From NCBI RefSeq assembly GCF_000420845.1, contig NZ_ATVS01000017.1:1-64000 (forward strand): DNA of 64,000 bases, in the 5' to 3' direction. Positions 45,037 to 53,183 of the stretch are shown here, one piece after another (the stretch's first letter is position 1; each line of letters begins with the position of its first letter). Source of the DNA: Butyrivibrio sp. AE3009 (lineage in GTDB: Bacteria > Bacillota > Clostridia > Lachnospirales > Lachnospiraceae). A program made the position numbers and the translations under genes. The notes under the pieces are model-generated. The model was given only the letters and a program-made list of their open reading frames with translations. It had not been told where the DNA came from and did not search any database.

Positions 45037-46341
45037 ATGAGAAGAAAGATATCAGCAGAACTAAAGGACTGGAGCGCATCCAAAGATAAGAAGTGCCTTA
45101 TCGTACAGGGGGCCAGGCAGGTCGGCAAAACTTATTCTGTGGAGAGGTTTGCGGAAGCGAACTATGAAGAAGTAGTAGAAATAAACTTTAAGGAAATTCC
45201 ATCTGCAGCAGACATTTTTGCCGGAGATTTATCGGTTGATACAATGGTAATGGCGATGAGGTTCCGTTTTCCCGAAAAGAAGATACTTCCCGGAAAGAGT
45301 CTTATCTTTTTGGATGAAATTCAGGAATGTCAGGAAGCTATCACTTCTCTGAAGTTCTGGGCAATAGATAATAGATATGATGTTATAGCGTCAGGATCAC
45401 TTCTGGGTATTGATTATAAAAGAGCATCCTCATATCCTGTTGGATACGTAGATTACATTAAGATGAATGGGCTGGATTTTGAAGAGTTTTTATGGGGGCT
45501 TGGAGTCACCGATGATATGATTGATTCTCTTCGTGGTTACTTTGAAAGGAGAGAGGTGGTTCCGGAAGCAATCAATACGCAGATGATGAATTATTACAGG
45601 CATTATATTGCGACCGGGGGTATGCCTGAAGCTGTAAAGGAATACCTTGAATCCAAGGATTATAGAGCGGTGGACAAGATCCAACGTAGCCTGTTACAGG
45701 GCTATCAGTATGACATTGCCCATTATGCTCATGCGGAAGAGAAGGTTAAGGCTGAGAAGTGTTACTTATCACTTGCAAAGCAGCTCCTTGAAAAGGAAAA
45801 TCATAAATTTCAATATAAAGAAGTAGAGCATGGCGGAAGAGCGCAGAAATATTTTTCAAGCATTGAATGGCTCCTGCGAGCGGATATCATCAGTCTATGC
45901 AAGTATGTGACGGATGTAAAATATGATCTTGAGGATTATGCCAGGGATGATTTTTTCAGGGCATATACTACAGACCTATCCTTGCTCATTGCCATGAAAG
46001 ACTTCACATTAAAGCGGCATATCGTTGAAAATACTCTTTCAGGGAATACGAAAGGCGGTATTTATGAATGCGCAGTAGCAGATGCTCTGTATAAGAACGG
46101 ATATTCTCTGTTTTTCTATAAGAATGAGACCACCAAGAGAGAGCTTGACTTTATTATCCAGAAAGAGGGAAGAGTTGTCCCGATAGAGGTAAAAAGCGGC
46201 AATACGCGAGCTACTTCTCTTAAAGCTTTTGTAAAGAACAAAGACGACATCGAATATGGGTATAAGTTTATTGATGGAAATATTGGTGTTGACGTGGAAG
46301 GAATAATTACCTTGCCATTATATATGGCTGCTTTTATGTAA
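45037..46341 (+). CDS. AAA ATPase with C-terminal DUF4143 nuclease-like domain
   Basis: 434 residues. Walker A is GARQVGKTYS (near residue 25) and Walker B is LIFLDEIQEC (near 90). The C-terminal DUF4143 domain has the recognizable PD-(D/E)xK-like block TKRELDFIIQKEGRVVPIEVKSG (Asp, Glu, Lys). AGGAG lies 6 nt before the ATG at 45037. This family is abundant in Lachnospiraceae and Bacteroidales, often in many copies, with unknown function. The three tandem repeats that run into its ribosome site suggest tight control. Confidence 0.9.
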   Translation: MRRKISAELKDWSASKDKKCLIVQGARQVGKTYSVERFAEANYEEVVEINFKEIPSAADIFAGDLSVDTMVMAMRFRFPEKKILPGKSLIFLDEIQECQEAITSLKFWAIDNRYDVIASGSLLGIDYKRASSYPVGYVDYIKMNGLDFEEFLWGLGVTDDMIDSLRGYFERREVVPEAINTQMMNYYRHYIATGGMPEAVKEYLESKDYRAVDKIQRSLLQGYQYDIAHYAHAEEKVKAEKCYLSLAKQLLEKENHKFQYKEVEHGGRAQKYFSSIEWLLRADIISLCKYVTDVKYDLEDYARDDFFRAYTTDLSLLIAMKDFTLKRHIVENTLSGNTKGGIYECAVADALYKNGYSLFFYKNETTKRELDFIIQKEGRVVPIEVKSGNTRATSLKAFVKNKDDIEYGYKFIDGNIGVDVEGIITLPLYMAAFM

Positions 46342-46369
46342 TAGATCAGTTTAAAGATAAAGTGCTGAA

Positions 46370-46402
46370 AGCGTAGATTTGATACAAAATCTACGCTTTT
46401 TT
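46370..46402 (+). terminator. Terminator after the ATPase gene
   Basis: AGCGTAGATTT (46370-46380) pairs with AAATCTACGCT (46387-46397) followed by TTTTTAT. A closely similar hairpin plus downstream promoter occurs at 48466-48532. Confidence 0.9.
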
Positions 46403-46528
46403 ATGTGAAAAGAACAATATATGGGTTATAATTAATCTATATAATATTGCATTGTTGATGAGAAAGCGTGTTCGCGGAATTGACTTGGGGAATGCCCACT
46501 GTTGCGGTAAGCGGATATGGAGGAATTG

Positions 46529-46849
46529 ATGGGACTTAAAGATCTTATAAAAAGAACTGACATTAATTCTGAAATAGAAAAGTACAAAGCCACGGCAGGT
46601 GCTGTTCTCCTAGATGTAAGGACCGAGGAAGAGTATAAAAACGGCCATATACCCGGGAGCATCAATCTGCCCGTGGAAGAAATTCAGAAAATCGAGGATG
46701 TCATTACCGATAAGAATGTCCCCGTTTTCGTATACTGCCTTAGAGGCGGAAGAGCCGGCCGTGCAGTGAAAATCATGCAGACCTTCGGATACAAGGATGT
46801 GAAGAATATTGGCGGGATCATGGCATATAAAGGACTGATAGTGAAGTGA
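46529..46849 (+). CDS. Rhodanese-like domain protein
   Basis: 106-residue single-domain sulfurtransferase-like protein. The rhodanese core is complete: VLLDVRTEEEYKNGHIPGSINLP (CH2A-like motif) and the active-site loop VYCLRGGRAGRA with catalytic Cys. It lacks a signal peptide, so it is cytoplasmic; likely role in sulfane-sulfur transfer. The ATG at 46529 has GGAGGA 4-5 nt upstream and is preferred to an ATG at 46517 that overlaps that site. Confidence 0.88.
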   Translation: MGLKDLIKRTDINSEIEKYKATAGAVLLDVRTEEEYKNGHIPGSINLPVEEIQKIEDVITDKNVPVFVYCLRGGRAGRAVKIMQTFGYKDVKNIGGIMAYKGLIVK

Positions 46850-46907
46850 TAATATTATTTGCAAATTGTATTATAGAAAATTTAGTCGTAATTAATGTGG
46901 GGCTGGC

Positions 46908-47168
46908 ATGAAAATTGACGCATTTTTTATGAATGAGAATGAAATAAAGCAGGATTGTATTGCATGGGCGGAAGAAATCGCCCAAAGCTACAAGCCTGAT
47001 TTGATCATTTTCGTTGCTAAAAGTGGATTTTTGTTTGCAGAATCAATTGCAGATTATTTTAGTTGCCCTATGGCGTATGTTATTGCCAGCAGACCTGACA
47101 ACAAAAAGAAAGATTTAAAAAAAATTATACCAGTATTACCCAAAATTAGTGACAGGCACTTTAGTTAA
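46908..47168 (+). pseudogene. Phosphoribosyltransferase-like protein truncated by a REP-like element
   Basis: 86 residues. The N-terminal part, with SYKPDLIIFVAKSGFLFAESIADYFSCPMAYVIASRP, matches the beginning of a type I phosphoribosyltransferase fold (strand, GxSG-like loop, strand). The canonical PRPP-binding DDxxxTG loop is absent because the gene ends about halfway, in residues KISDRHFS that are encoded by the left arm of the palindrome at 47148-47185. The REP-like sequence therefore supplies the stop codon. Probably non-functional as an enzyme. Confidence 0.65.
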
Positions 47169-47185
47169 GCAAAGTGCCTGTCACT
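47148..47185. repeat. REP-like GTGACAGGCAC palindrome
   Basis: AGTGACAGGCACTTT (47148-47162) pairs with AAAGTGCCTGTCACT (47171-47185), loop AGTTAAGC, then TTTAT. Same core as the element at 38618-38659. It lies between convergent genes and can terminate both. Confidence 0.85.
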
Positions 47186-47189
47186 TTTA

Positions 47190-47891
47190 TTAGAAATCTG
47201 TCATAGGTGAGGCTTGTTTAGCCAGATATTCCTGAAGAAATGATATTCTATCGCCAAGGGGTCGATTTCCGAGGGGGAGGGTTACGTGGGGCAGGTAATT
47301 AAGTAAGTACTGATAGTAGTTTTTTCCCGCCAAGATGATGAAGTCGGTGTTTTGAACATCACAGACCGAATTAAGCTGATCAAATACCATTTGCGACCAG
47401 CGTTGTATCTCTGCCGGCGATTTATCTTTAAGCGTTTCATCGTAGGGAGCTAAAACTTCATTCTCCCCAACAAGTCCGTACTTGGAGGAAAGGATATAGA
47501 TACGGTCTGAATTTCTTTTGGCATATTCATAGGATAGGGAAAAAAGAGTGCTTGCGGAATAGAGCTCTTTTGCTTTGCAGGCATAGTCTTTTTTGAGCTT
47601 TGAGCATGAGATAAGGGCTATACGTTCGTGGGAACGCATAGCAGCGGTGTAAAAACGAACTGTTTTACCTCTTCTGTTTACCTGAGCTGTATAGCCGGCT
47701 TTTGTCCAGGCAGCTGCCTGGCTGTGCACGGATTTGGCATTTTCATCCGGATTGTCCCACCACATATCATACTTACTTGCAGACGCCGGCAATGCTCTGC
47801 CGAGGATTGATTCTATCTCCGCAAACGTGAGGGTTATTTCGTTCTGCCTGCATTTCTTAAGAAAATTATGCAAAGGATCATAGACGCCCAT
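47190..47891 (-). CDS. DUF6884-like domain protein
   Basis: 233 residues. The C-terminal half carries RIALISCSKLKKDYACKAKELYSASTLFSLSYEYAK and IYILSSKYGLVGENEVLAPYD, the hallmarks of DUF6884 (an uncharacterised, possibly nuclease or glycosylase-like family often found in mobile or defence contexts). The N-terminal half (PLHNFLKKCRQNEITLTFAEIESILGRALP...YDMWWDNP) is a DUF7662-like domain. AAAGGAG lies 8 nt before the ATG at 47891; an upstream ATG at 47939 has none. Isolated gene flanked by REP-like elements on both sides. Confidence 0.75.
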   Translation of the reverse strand: MGVYDPLHNFLKKCRQNEITLTFAEIESILGRALPASASKYDMWWDNPDENAKSVHSQAAAWTKAGYTAQVNRRGKTVRFYTAAMRSHERIALISCSKLKKDYACKAKELYSASTLFSLSYEYAKRNSDRIYILSSKYGLVGENEVLAPYDETLKDKSPAEIQRWSQMVFDQLNSVCDVQNTDFIILAGKNYYQYLLNYLPHVTLPLGNRPLGDRISFLQEYLAKQASPMTDF

Positions 47892-48465
47892 TTGAGTTAC
47901 TCCTTTCAGAATCCGTATAAACACAAAGGGGATGCACACGGCATCCCCATAGATTATTATATCACTTTTTCGGTGTGGAATAGTGATTGCTATTTCCAGG
48001 AAAGTTCTAATTTCTTGCGGGAATCAGCGCAGTCCCACCTTAACGCAGCGACTACCGGGAAAGCAGCTGTGCCTGGCACCAACGCTACATCGTAATGCCC
48101 CATGGCTCTGGTAAATGTTGTGATGGTCATATATGTTGACAGTGCCTGGCACGGTATAAATCAATATAGCATCAACTGCTGCGGCGATTGTATTTTGTGA
48201 TGCAATTTACTGCGGTGCGCTGGCACCATCATCATATTGCAATCTGTTATGACTACCGTTAGGCTGAGAATGCTTTATCTGCTTATGATTCCTGTAAGTG
48301 GAGCCAGGCACCGCTTCGTTTCCCGTATGTGAAAGTAAGCCAATGGGGACGGTTCTCGATGGTGCAGTTTCTCATGCATCAGCAAGAACTGTCCCTAGTG
48401 GCGACCGGGTGGTGATAGATCATTGAATTAGTGATAGGAATTGAAAATTGTTTAGCATGAAAGGT
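47892..48465. repeat. Long gene-free stretch with clustered REP-like elements
   Basis: Holds GTGCCTGGCACC (48069-48080), GTGCCTGGCAC (48142-48152), a variant GTGCGCTGGCACC (48215-48227), its inverse GTGGAGCCAGGCACC (48298-48312), and a GGGGACGGTTC...GAACTGTCCC hairpin (48345-48395). The copies alternate in orientation, as if elements had inserted into each other. No gene or convincing ribosome site seen. Confidence 0.75.
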
Positions 48466-48499
48466 GTAGGTTTCGGAATTGGCACGAAATCTACGCTTT
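48466..48499 (+). terminator. Hairpin with T-run before the EPS promoter region
   Basis: GTAGGTTTCG (48466-48475) pairs with CGAAATCTAC (48485-48494), one G-T pair, then GCTTTTT. It resembles the terminator at 46370 although no gene directly precedes it. Confidence 0.65.
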
Positions 48500-48503
48500 T
48501 TCT

Positions 48504-48532
48504 ATGACAAATATCAATATTTAGACTATAAT
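48504..48532 (+). promoter_or_regulatory. Housekeeping-type promoter upstream of EPS genes
   Basis: ATGACA (48504-48509), 17 nt, TATAAT (48527-48532). The corresponding TATAAT after the other copy of the module is at 46427-46432. Confidence 0.5.
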
Positions 48533-48591
48533 AATACTATGAATAAAACATTAGTGAGATAAATTTCTTATAAATCTCAATCTCATTTACT

Positions 48592-48617
48592 TAAATTAGT
48601 ATAAAATATGCCGATAT
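48592..48617 (+). promoter_or_regulatory. Putative sigma-28 promoter of the EPS operon
   Basis: TAAA (48592-48595), 14 nt, GCCGATAT (48610-48617). GCCGATAT is the Bacillus SigD -10 form. The surrounding AAAATATGCCGAT is identical to that before the first sugar transferase. Confidence 0.55.
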
Positions 48618-48668
48618 ACAATTAAAGACATGGAGTTTTATGCTAGAATTAGCTTGTGAGGGCGAGAT

Positions 48669-49409
48669 ATGCTAGTTGAATACAATAATACAGAAGTTGT
48701 TAATGGTCAGGCTATAGCGTTAGAGCGTGAAGCTAATATCAATAACCCGGATTTTCAGTCAGAAGCAGACGCTATAAGCTCTGTGACAGCTAATGTTAAA
48801 GGAAAAATTGTATATAGGATGATAAAAAGAGCGTTTGACGTGGTTGCGTCATTGCTGGGATTGATAATCTTAGCTCCGCTTTTTTTAGTTGTGGCTATTC
48901 TAATCAAAAAGGAAGATGGAGGCCCTGTCTTTTTTGTTCAGGAAAGAACCGGATTAAATAATAAGCCGTTTAAAATGTATAAATTCCGAACAATGTGTGA
49001 GAATGCAGCTGAGATGCATAAGTTTCTCTTAGAGCAGAATGAGCTTGATGGACCTGCTTTTAAAATGAAGCATGATCCCAGAATTACACGAATAGGCAAA
49101 GTTCTCAGAAAGACAAGCATAGACGAACTTCCGCAACTCCTTAATATTTTGAAGGGTGAAATGTCAGTAGTTGGTCCAAGGCCTCTTCCTGTATACGAAA
49201 CAGATCAGATGACTCCATTCCAGATGACAAGGCATCTTGTTAAACCCGGTCTCACATGCTATTGGCAGGTTATGGGCCGCACCGAAGTCCCTTTTGAAGA
49301 GTGGATGGAACTTGATCAGAAGTATCTTCAAAAGAGAAGTGTTGCTACTGATATCGGACTTATTATTATGACATTCAGAGCGCTGAAGGCAGGGGATGGC
49401 GCGTATTAG
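48669..49409 (+). CDS. Priming sugar transferase, head of EPS gene cluster
   Basis: 246-residue paralogue of the transferase at 41562. One N-terminal hydrophobic segment (VVASLLGLIILAPLFLVVAILI) and the full catalytic set: GPVFFVQERTG, YKFRTMCENAAEMH, DPRITRIGKVLRKTSIDELPQL, MSVVGPRPLPVYE and PGLTCYWQVMGR. GAGGGCGAG precedes the ATG. It should load the first sugar-phosphate onto undecaprenyl phosphate for the repeat unit completed by the glycosyltransferases downstream. Two priming enzymes in one locus suggest alternate repeat units or conditions. Confidence 0.92.
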   Translation: MLVEYNNTEVVNGQAIALEREANINNPDFQSEADAISSVTANVKGKIVYRMIKRAFDVVASLLGLIILAPLFLVVAILIKKEDGGPVFFVQERTGLNNKPFKMYKFRTMCENAAEMHKFLLEQNELDGPAFKMKHDPRITRIGKVLRKTSIDELPQLLNILKGEMSVVGPRPLPVYETDQMTPFQMTRHLVKPGLTCYWQVMGRTEVPFEEWMELDQKYLQKRSVATDIGLIIMTFRALKAGDGAY

Positions 49410-49447
49410 TATCAGATTAAAATGAACAGTATGGGAGAAAGTATTGT

Positions 49448-50518
49448 ATGCCAGAATTATCTATTGTGATTCCGGTCTTTAATGGGGAGAAATATGTTCA
49501 AATGTGTTACGAAGGTATAGCTTCCCAATCATTTAAGGACTGGGAAGCTATTTTTGTTGATGATGGGTCAAAAGACAATTCACCGGCAATTCTAGATAAG
49601 ATAGCAGAACAGGATGAGAGAGTAGCAGTAATCCACAAGGAAAATGGTGGTACTGCCACTGCCAGAAATGCAGGACTTAATGTGGCAACAGGGAAATATA
49701 TAACTTTTCTTGATTGCGATGATGAAATTAAAGAAGACATGTATGAAAAAATGGTTAGTTTGATGAATTCAACTCAGGCGGACATGGGGGTATGTGGATT
49801 CTATTATAAATTGGAAAAAGAAAACAATGGGGAATCCGAGACTACTTATCTTGAGGAAAAGTACTATCCTTCCAGTGTCTACAAAACTCCCGAAGAAATA
49901 AAAGAACATTTAGTAGATATGTGGGATTCAGATCTACTATCGAATGTATGGAATAAGCTCTATAGGATGGATCTTATCAGGGAAGAGAATCTTCGCTATA
50001 GAGATGGTCACGTCTATACTGAAGACAGAGTGTTTAATAGGCAGTTTATTGAGAATTGCAATAGCATAGCATTTACAAATGAATGCCTTTATTACTATGT
50101 CAGAGAGCGAGTAGGGTCTACTACTGAGAAATACAGGGACGATTCTTTTATCATTAGAAATAAGGAATACAATGAGTTTACTGCGCATTATAAAAAGCTT
50201 GGGATTTGGGACAACAAGTCCAGAGAGTATACCAGTCGTGAATTCATAGAAAGAATTGCAGGTTGTATCGAGAATGTATTTCACGCAGGCAAGAATCTGA
50301 CAACCAAGCAGAAATACGACAGCATTAAGAGTATGGTACAACATCCTGATACTAGGGAAGCTATTAAGTACGCAAGATGTCGTTCAAAAAAGATGAGGGT
50401 ATTTGTCCTTCCTATCAGATGGAATTGGACTCCGGGTGCATATTTGATGGGATATACGATTTATACAATCAGAAGCAAGAACCCAGTTCTATTTCATAAA
50501 CTAAAAAGTGCCAGATGA
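49448..50518 (+). CDS. Family 2 glycosyltransferase
   Basis: 356 residues. The GT-A domain opens with ELSIVIPVFNGEKYVQMC, then the nucleotide-binding FVDDGSKDNSPAIL and NGGTATARNAGL and a DxD-like metal motif in FLDCDDEIKEDMYEKM. A short C-terminal extension has one weakly hydrophobic segment. It adds a sugar from a nucleotide-sugar donor to the lipid-linked EPS unit. GGGAGAAA precedes the ATG; spacing to the previous and next genes is 38 and 8 nt, so it is in the operon. Confidence 0.9.
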   Translation: MPELSIVIPVFNGEKYVQMCYEGIASQSFKDWEAIFVDDGSKDNSPAILDKIAEQDERVAVIHKENGGTATARNAGLNVATGKYITFLDCDDEIKEDMYEKMVSLMNSTQADMGVCGFYYKLEKENNGESETTYLEEKYYPSSVYKTPEEIKEHLVDMWDSDLLSNVWNKLYRMDLIREENLRYRDGHVYTEDRVFNRQFIENCNSIAFTNECLYYYVRERVGSTTEKYRDDSFIIRNKEYNEFTAHYKKLGIWDNKSREYTSREFIERIAGCIENVFHAGKNLTTKQKYDSIKSMVQHPDTREAIKYARCRSKKMRVFVLPIRWNWTPGAYLMGYTIYTIRSKNPVLFHKLKSAR

Positions 50519-50526
50519 GGAAGTAA

Positions 50527-51993
50527 ATGAAAGTATTCTTTGTAAATCCACCATTCAAATCTGAATATGGCAAGTTTTCGAGAGAACAACGAAGTCCTGC
50601 TATCACTAAGTCTGGGTGCTTCTATTATCCTCTTTGGCTTATCTACGCAGCTGCTAGATTGGAAAAAGAAGGATTTGAAGTGGAATTCTTGGATGCACCA
50701 GCCAAGCAGCTTTCGGAAGAAGATGCATTGGAGATTATAAAAGCAAAAGGTGCAGATACGAGACTTTTTGTGGTGGATTCAACAACACCATCGATTTATA
50801 ATGATGTTTCTTTTGCGGGTAAGATTAAGAATTTGTTCCCTTCTGCTTTATTAGGCCTAGTGGGGACACATGTTTCTGTAAGAGCTGATGAAACCTTAGA
50901 TTTGAATGAGGCAATAGACTTTGTTGCCAGAAAAGAATATGATCTGACAATTGAAGATATAGCGAAAGCGCTTAAGTCAGGTATTAATTGGAAAACTGTG
51001 AAGGGAATTACTTATCGTGAATCTGATGGTAGAAAAATCAGTAATGACGATATGCCTTATATCACCGATATGGACAGTGTTCCTTTTGCTTCAGAGTTTA
51101 TCAAAAGCCATTTGGATGTGAAAGATTATTTTCAGCCAGTGGCAACATATCCAGAAATCCAGATTTTTACTGGAAGAGGATGCCCGTTTTACTGTAACTT
51201 TTGTTTGTATCCTCAGACAATGCATGGACATCAATACAGATATAGAAGTCCACAGAATATTGTAGCAGAGTTCGAATACATAGTAGAAAACTTTCCTGAG
51301 GTAAAAGAGGTTGTAATCGAGGATGATACCTTTACAGCTGATGTAGACAGAGTAAAGAAATTCTGTTCTCTGATTAGAGAAAAAGGAATCAACAAGAAAA
51401 TCAGATGGATGTGTAATTCCAGAGTTACTTTAGATTATGAGACTATGGTGCTCATGAAAAAAGCTGGTTGTAGGTTGCTTTTGCCAGGTTTTGAAAGTGG
51501 AAGCCAGCAAATTCTTAACAATATCAAAAAAGGTACTAAAGTTGAGCAGTTCAAGCCATTTGTTGATAATGCCAGAAAAGCCGGTATGCAAGTGCATGGC
51601 TGTTTTATAGTTGGCAACAAGGGTGAAACAAGAAATACAATGAAAGAAACCCTGAATGTCGCATTAACACTTAAACTTGATACGGCACAGTTTTATCCAT
51701 TAATGCCATTTCCCGGAACGGAAGCCTATGACTGGGCGGTATCACAAGGTTATTTAAGTGGAAAGTATACAGATTATCTGAAAGAAGATGGCAACCATAA
51801 TACAAGCATGCACATAGACGATATTTCAGCAGAGGAACTGGTGGAGTTCTGCAATTATTGCAGACGAAAATTCTACTTGAGACCTTGGTATATCGGGCAT
51901 AGGATGTGGATGAGTGTAAAGAGCCTTGATGATATGAAGAGAAGCTTGAAGGCGTTCGGACGGTTTAAGGAATTTTTATTCAAGAGAGCGTGA
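50527..51993 (+). CDS. B12-binding-domain radical SAM protein in EPS cluster
   Basis: 488 residues. An N-terminal cobalamin-binding-like Rossmann region (VFFVNPPF, then LWLIYAAARLEKEGFEVEFLDAP, and LGLVGTHVSVRADETL), followed by the radical SAM cluster motif GRGCPFYCNFC (CxxxCxxC, near residue 220), and further SAM-domain blocks (EVVIEDDTFTADVDRVKKFC, LLLPGFESGSQQILNNIKKG). GAGGAAG overlaps the previous gene's end. Such enzymes do methyl transfer or C-C/C-S chemistry; in this setting it may modify a lipid carrier, sugar or polysaccharide. Function not assignable. Confidence 0.88.
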   Translation: MKVFFVNPPFKSEYGKFSREQRSPAITKSGCFYYPLWLIYAAARLEKEGFEVEFLDAPAKQLSEEDALEIIKAKGADTRLFVVDSTTPSIYNDVSFAGKIKNLFPSALLGLVGTHVSVRADETLDLNEAIDFVARKEYDLTIEDIAKALKSGINWKTVKGITYRESDGRKISNDDMPYITDMDSVPFASEFIKSHLDVKDYFQPVATYPEIQIFTGRGCPFYCNFCLYPQTMHGHQYRYRSPQNIVAEFEYIVENFPEVKEVVIEDDTFTADVDRVKKFCSLIREKGINKKIRWMCNSRVTLDYETMVLMKKAGCRLLLPGFESGSQQILNNIKKGTKVEQFKPFVDNARKAGMQVHGCFIVGNKGETRNTMKETLNVALTLKLDTAQFYPLMPFPGTEAYDWAVSQGYLSGKYTDYLKEDGNHNTSMHIDDISAEELVEFCNYCRRKFYLRPWYIGHRMWMSVKSLDDMKRSLKAFGRFKEFLFKRA

Positions 51994-52039
51994 ATAGTAA
52001 ACGACAATTGTTTGTTGTGATTTATTGAAATTGAGAAAA

Positions 52040-53158
52040 ATGATGAAAATAGTGCTGTTTACTGATGTTTGGGTAGCTGGAGGCATCTCAAAATATATAT
52101 CAGACATAACAACTAAGATTGATATAAATGCTTTCTCTTGTGTAGTCTTGACAACGCAAGTTAAAACATCAATGTTCTTGGATGAAATCGAAAAAAACTG
52201 TGGATGCGTACAAGTACTTTCAGAGAAAGCATATGATGATCCTATAAAGCGTGTTATTTCAGGGCTATTGAGCTTTGAAAATGCAATGAAAGATATAAAG
52301 CCTGATGTTCTTCATATCCATGCGTCAAATGGAACAATGTTTTTATATGCATATTTGGCAAAGAAAGCAGGTGTAAAAAATGTAATAGTTCATTCCCATA
52401 ACACGGATTTTGGTGATGGACATCGTATTATAAAGCGAATTGGACACGAGGGTGGGAAATATATATTCCAAAAATATGCAGATGAAAGAATTGCTTGCTC
52501 TAGAATGGCGAGTGAATGGCTATTTACAAAGAAAAACCAGAAAAATGTCAAGATCATTAAATGCTTTGTTGACACAGATAGATTTCAATTTAATGAAATG
52601 GACAGACGTATAATTCGAAAAATGTATGATATAGATGAAAGCACGATAATCTATTTGAATGTCGGACGATTTAATTATCAAAAAAATCAGCTGTTTTTAC
52701 TTGATGTATTTAAAAAAATCATACAAAAACAAGAAGCGTATTTATTTATGATTGGTGAGGGGGAATTACAAGAGGCAATATTAAAAAAAATAAAGGATAA
52801 TAATATAGAAAACAGAGTGATTATTGTTGGAACTACGCCAAAAGTTGAACAATATATGTCTGCTGCAGATATTTTTATTTTGCCATCATTATTTGAGGGG
52901 AACCCAATAACGTCTATTGAGGCACAGGCCTCTGGATTAGAATGTTTCTTGTCAGATACAATTACGAATGAAGCAAAGATAATTGATGACTTGCATTATA
53001 TTGATATTAGGAATGTTTCTGGTTGCGCAGATTCCATTTTAAACAAGCCTGCTAGAAAGAGAAATAGGCTGGAGTATGCTGGTATTGTCCGAAGATCTGG
53101 GTATGATGTCGAATTACAAGTAGATGAATTGGCTAGAATATACATGGCAGGAATTTGA
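52040..53158 (+). CDS. Family 4 glycosyltransferase
   Basis: About 372 residues, GT-B fold. N-terminal MKIVLFTDVWVAGGISKYIS is a typical acceptor-side start; the donor-binding C-terminal domain has YLNVGRFNYQKNQLFLLDVF, MIGEGELQEAILKKI and the EX7E-type PSLFEGNPITSIEAQASGL. The ribosome site is weak (TTGAGAAAA), and two adjacent ATGs (52040, 52043) are possible; an upstream TTG at 52025 is less likely. AT-rich, like the genes after it. Adds a sugar to the EPS repeat unit. Confidence 0.88.
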   Translation: MMKIVLFTDVWVAGGISKYISDITTKIDINAFSCVVLTTQVKTSMFLDEIEKNCGCVQVLSEKAYDDPIKRVISGLLSFENAMKDIKPDVLHIHASNGTMFLYAYLAKKAGVKNVIVHSHNTDFGDGHRIIKRIGHEGGKYIFQKYADERIACSRMASEWLFTKKNQKNVKIIKCFVDTDRFQFNEMDRRIIRKMYDIDESTIIYLNVGRFNYQKNQLFLLDVFKKIIQKQEAYLFMIGEGELQEAILKKIKDNNIENRVIIVGTTPKVEQYMSAADIFILPSLFEGNPITSIEAQASGLECFLSDTITNEAKIIDDLHYIDIRNVSGCADSILNKPARKRNRLEYAGIVRRSGYDVELQVDELARIYMAGI

Positions 53159-53183
53159 GCAATATTTTATAGGGATTGTACTT

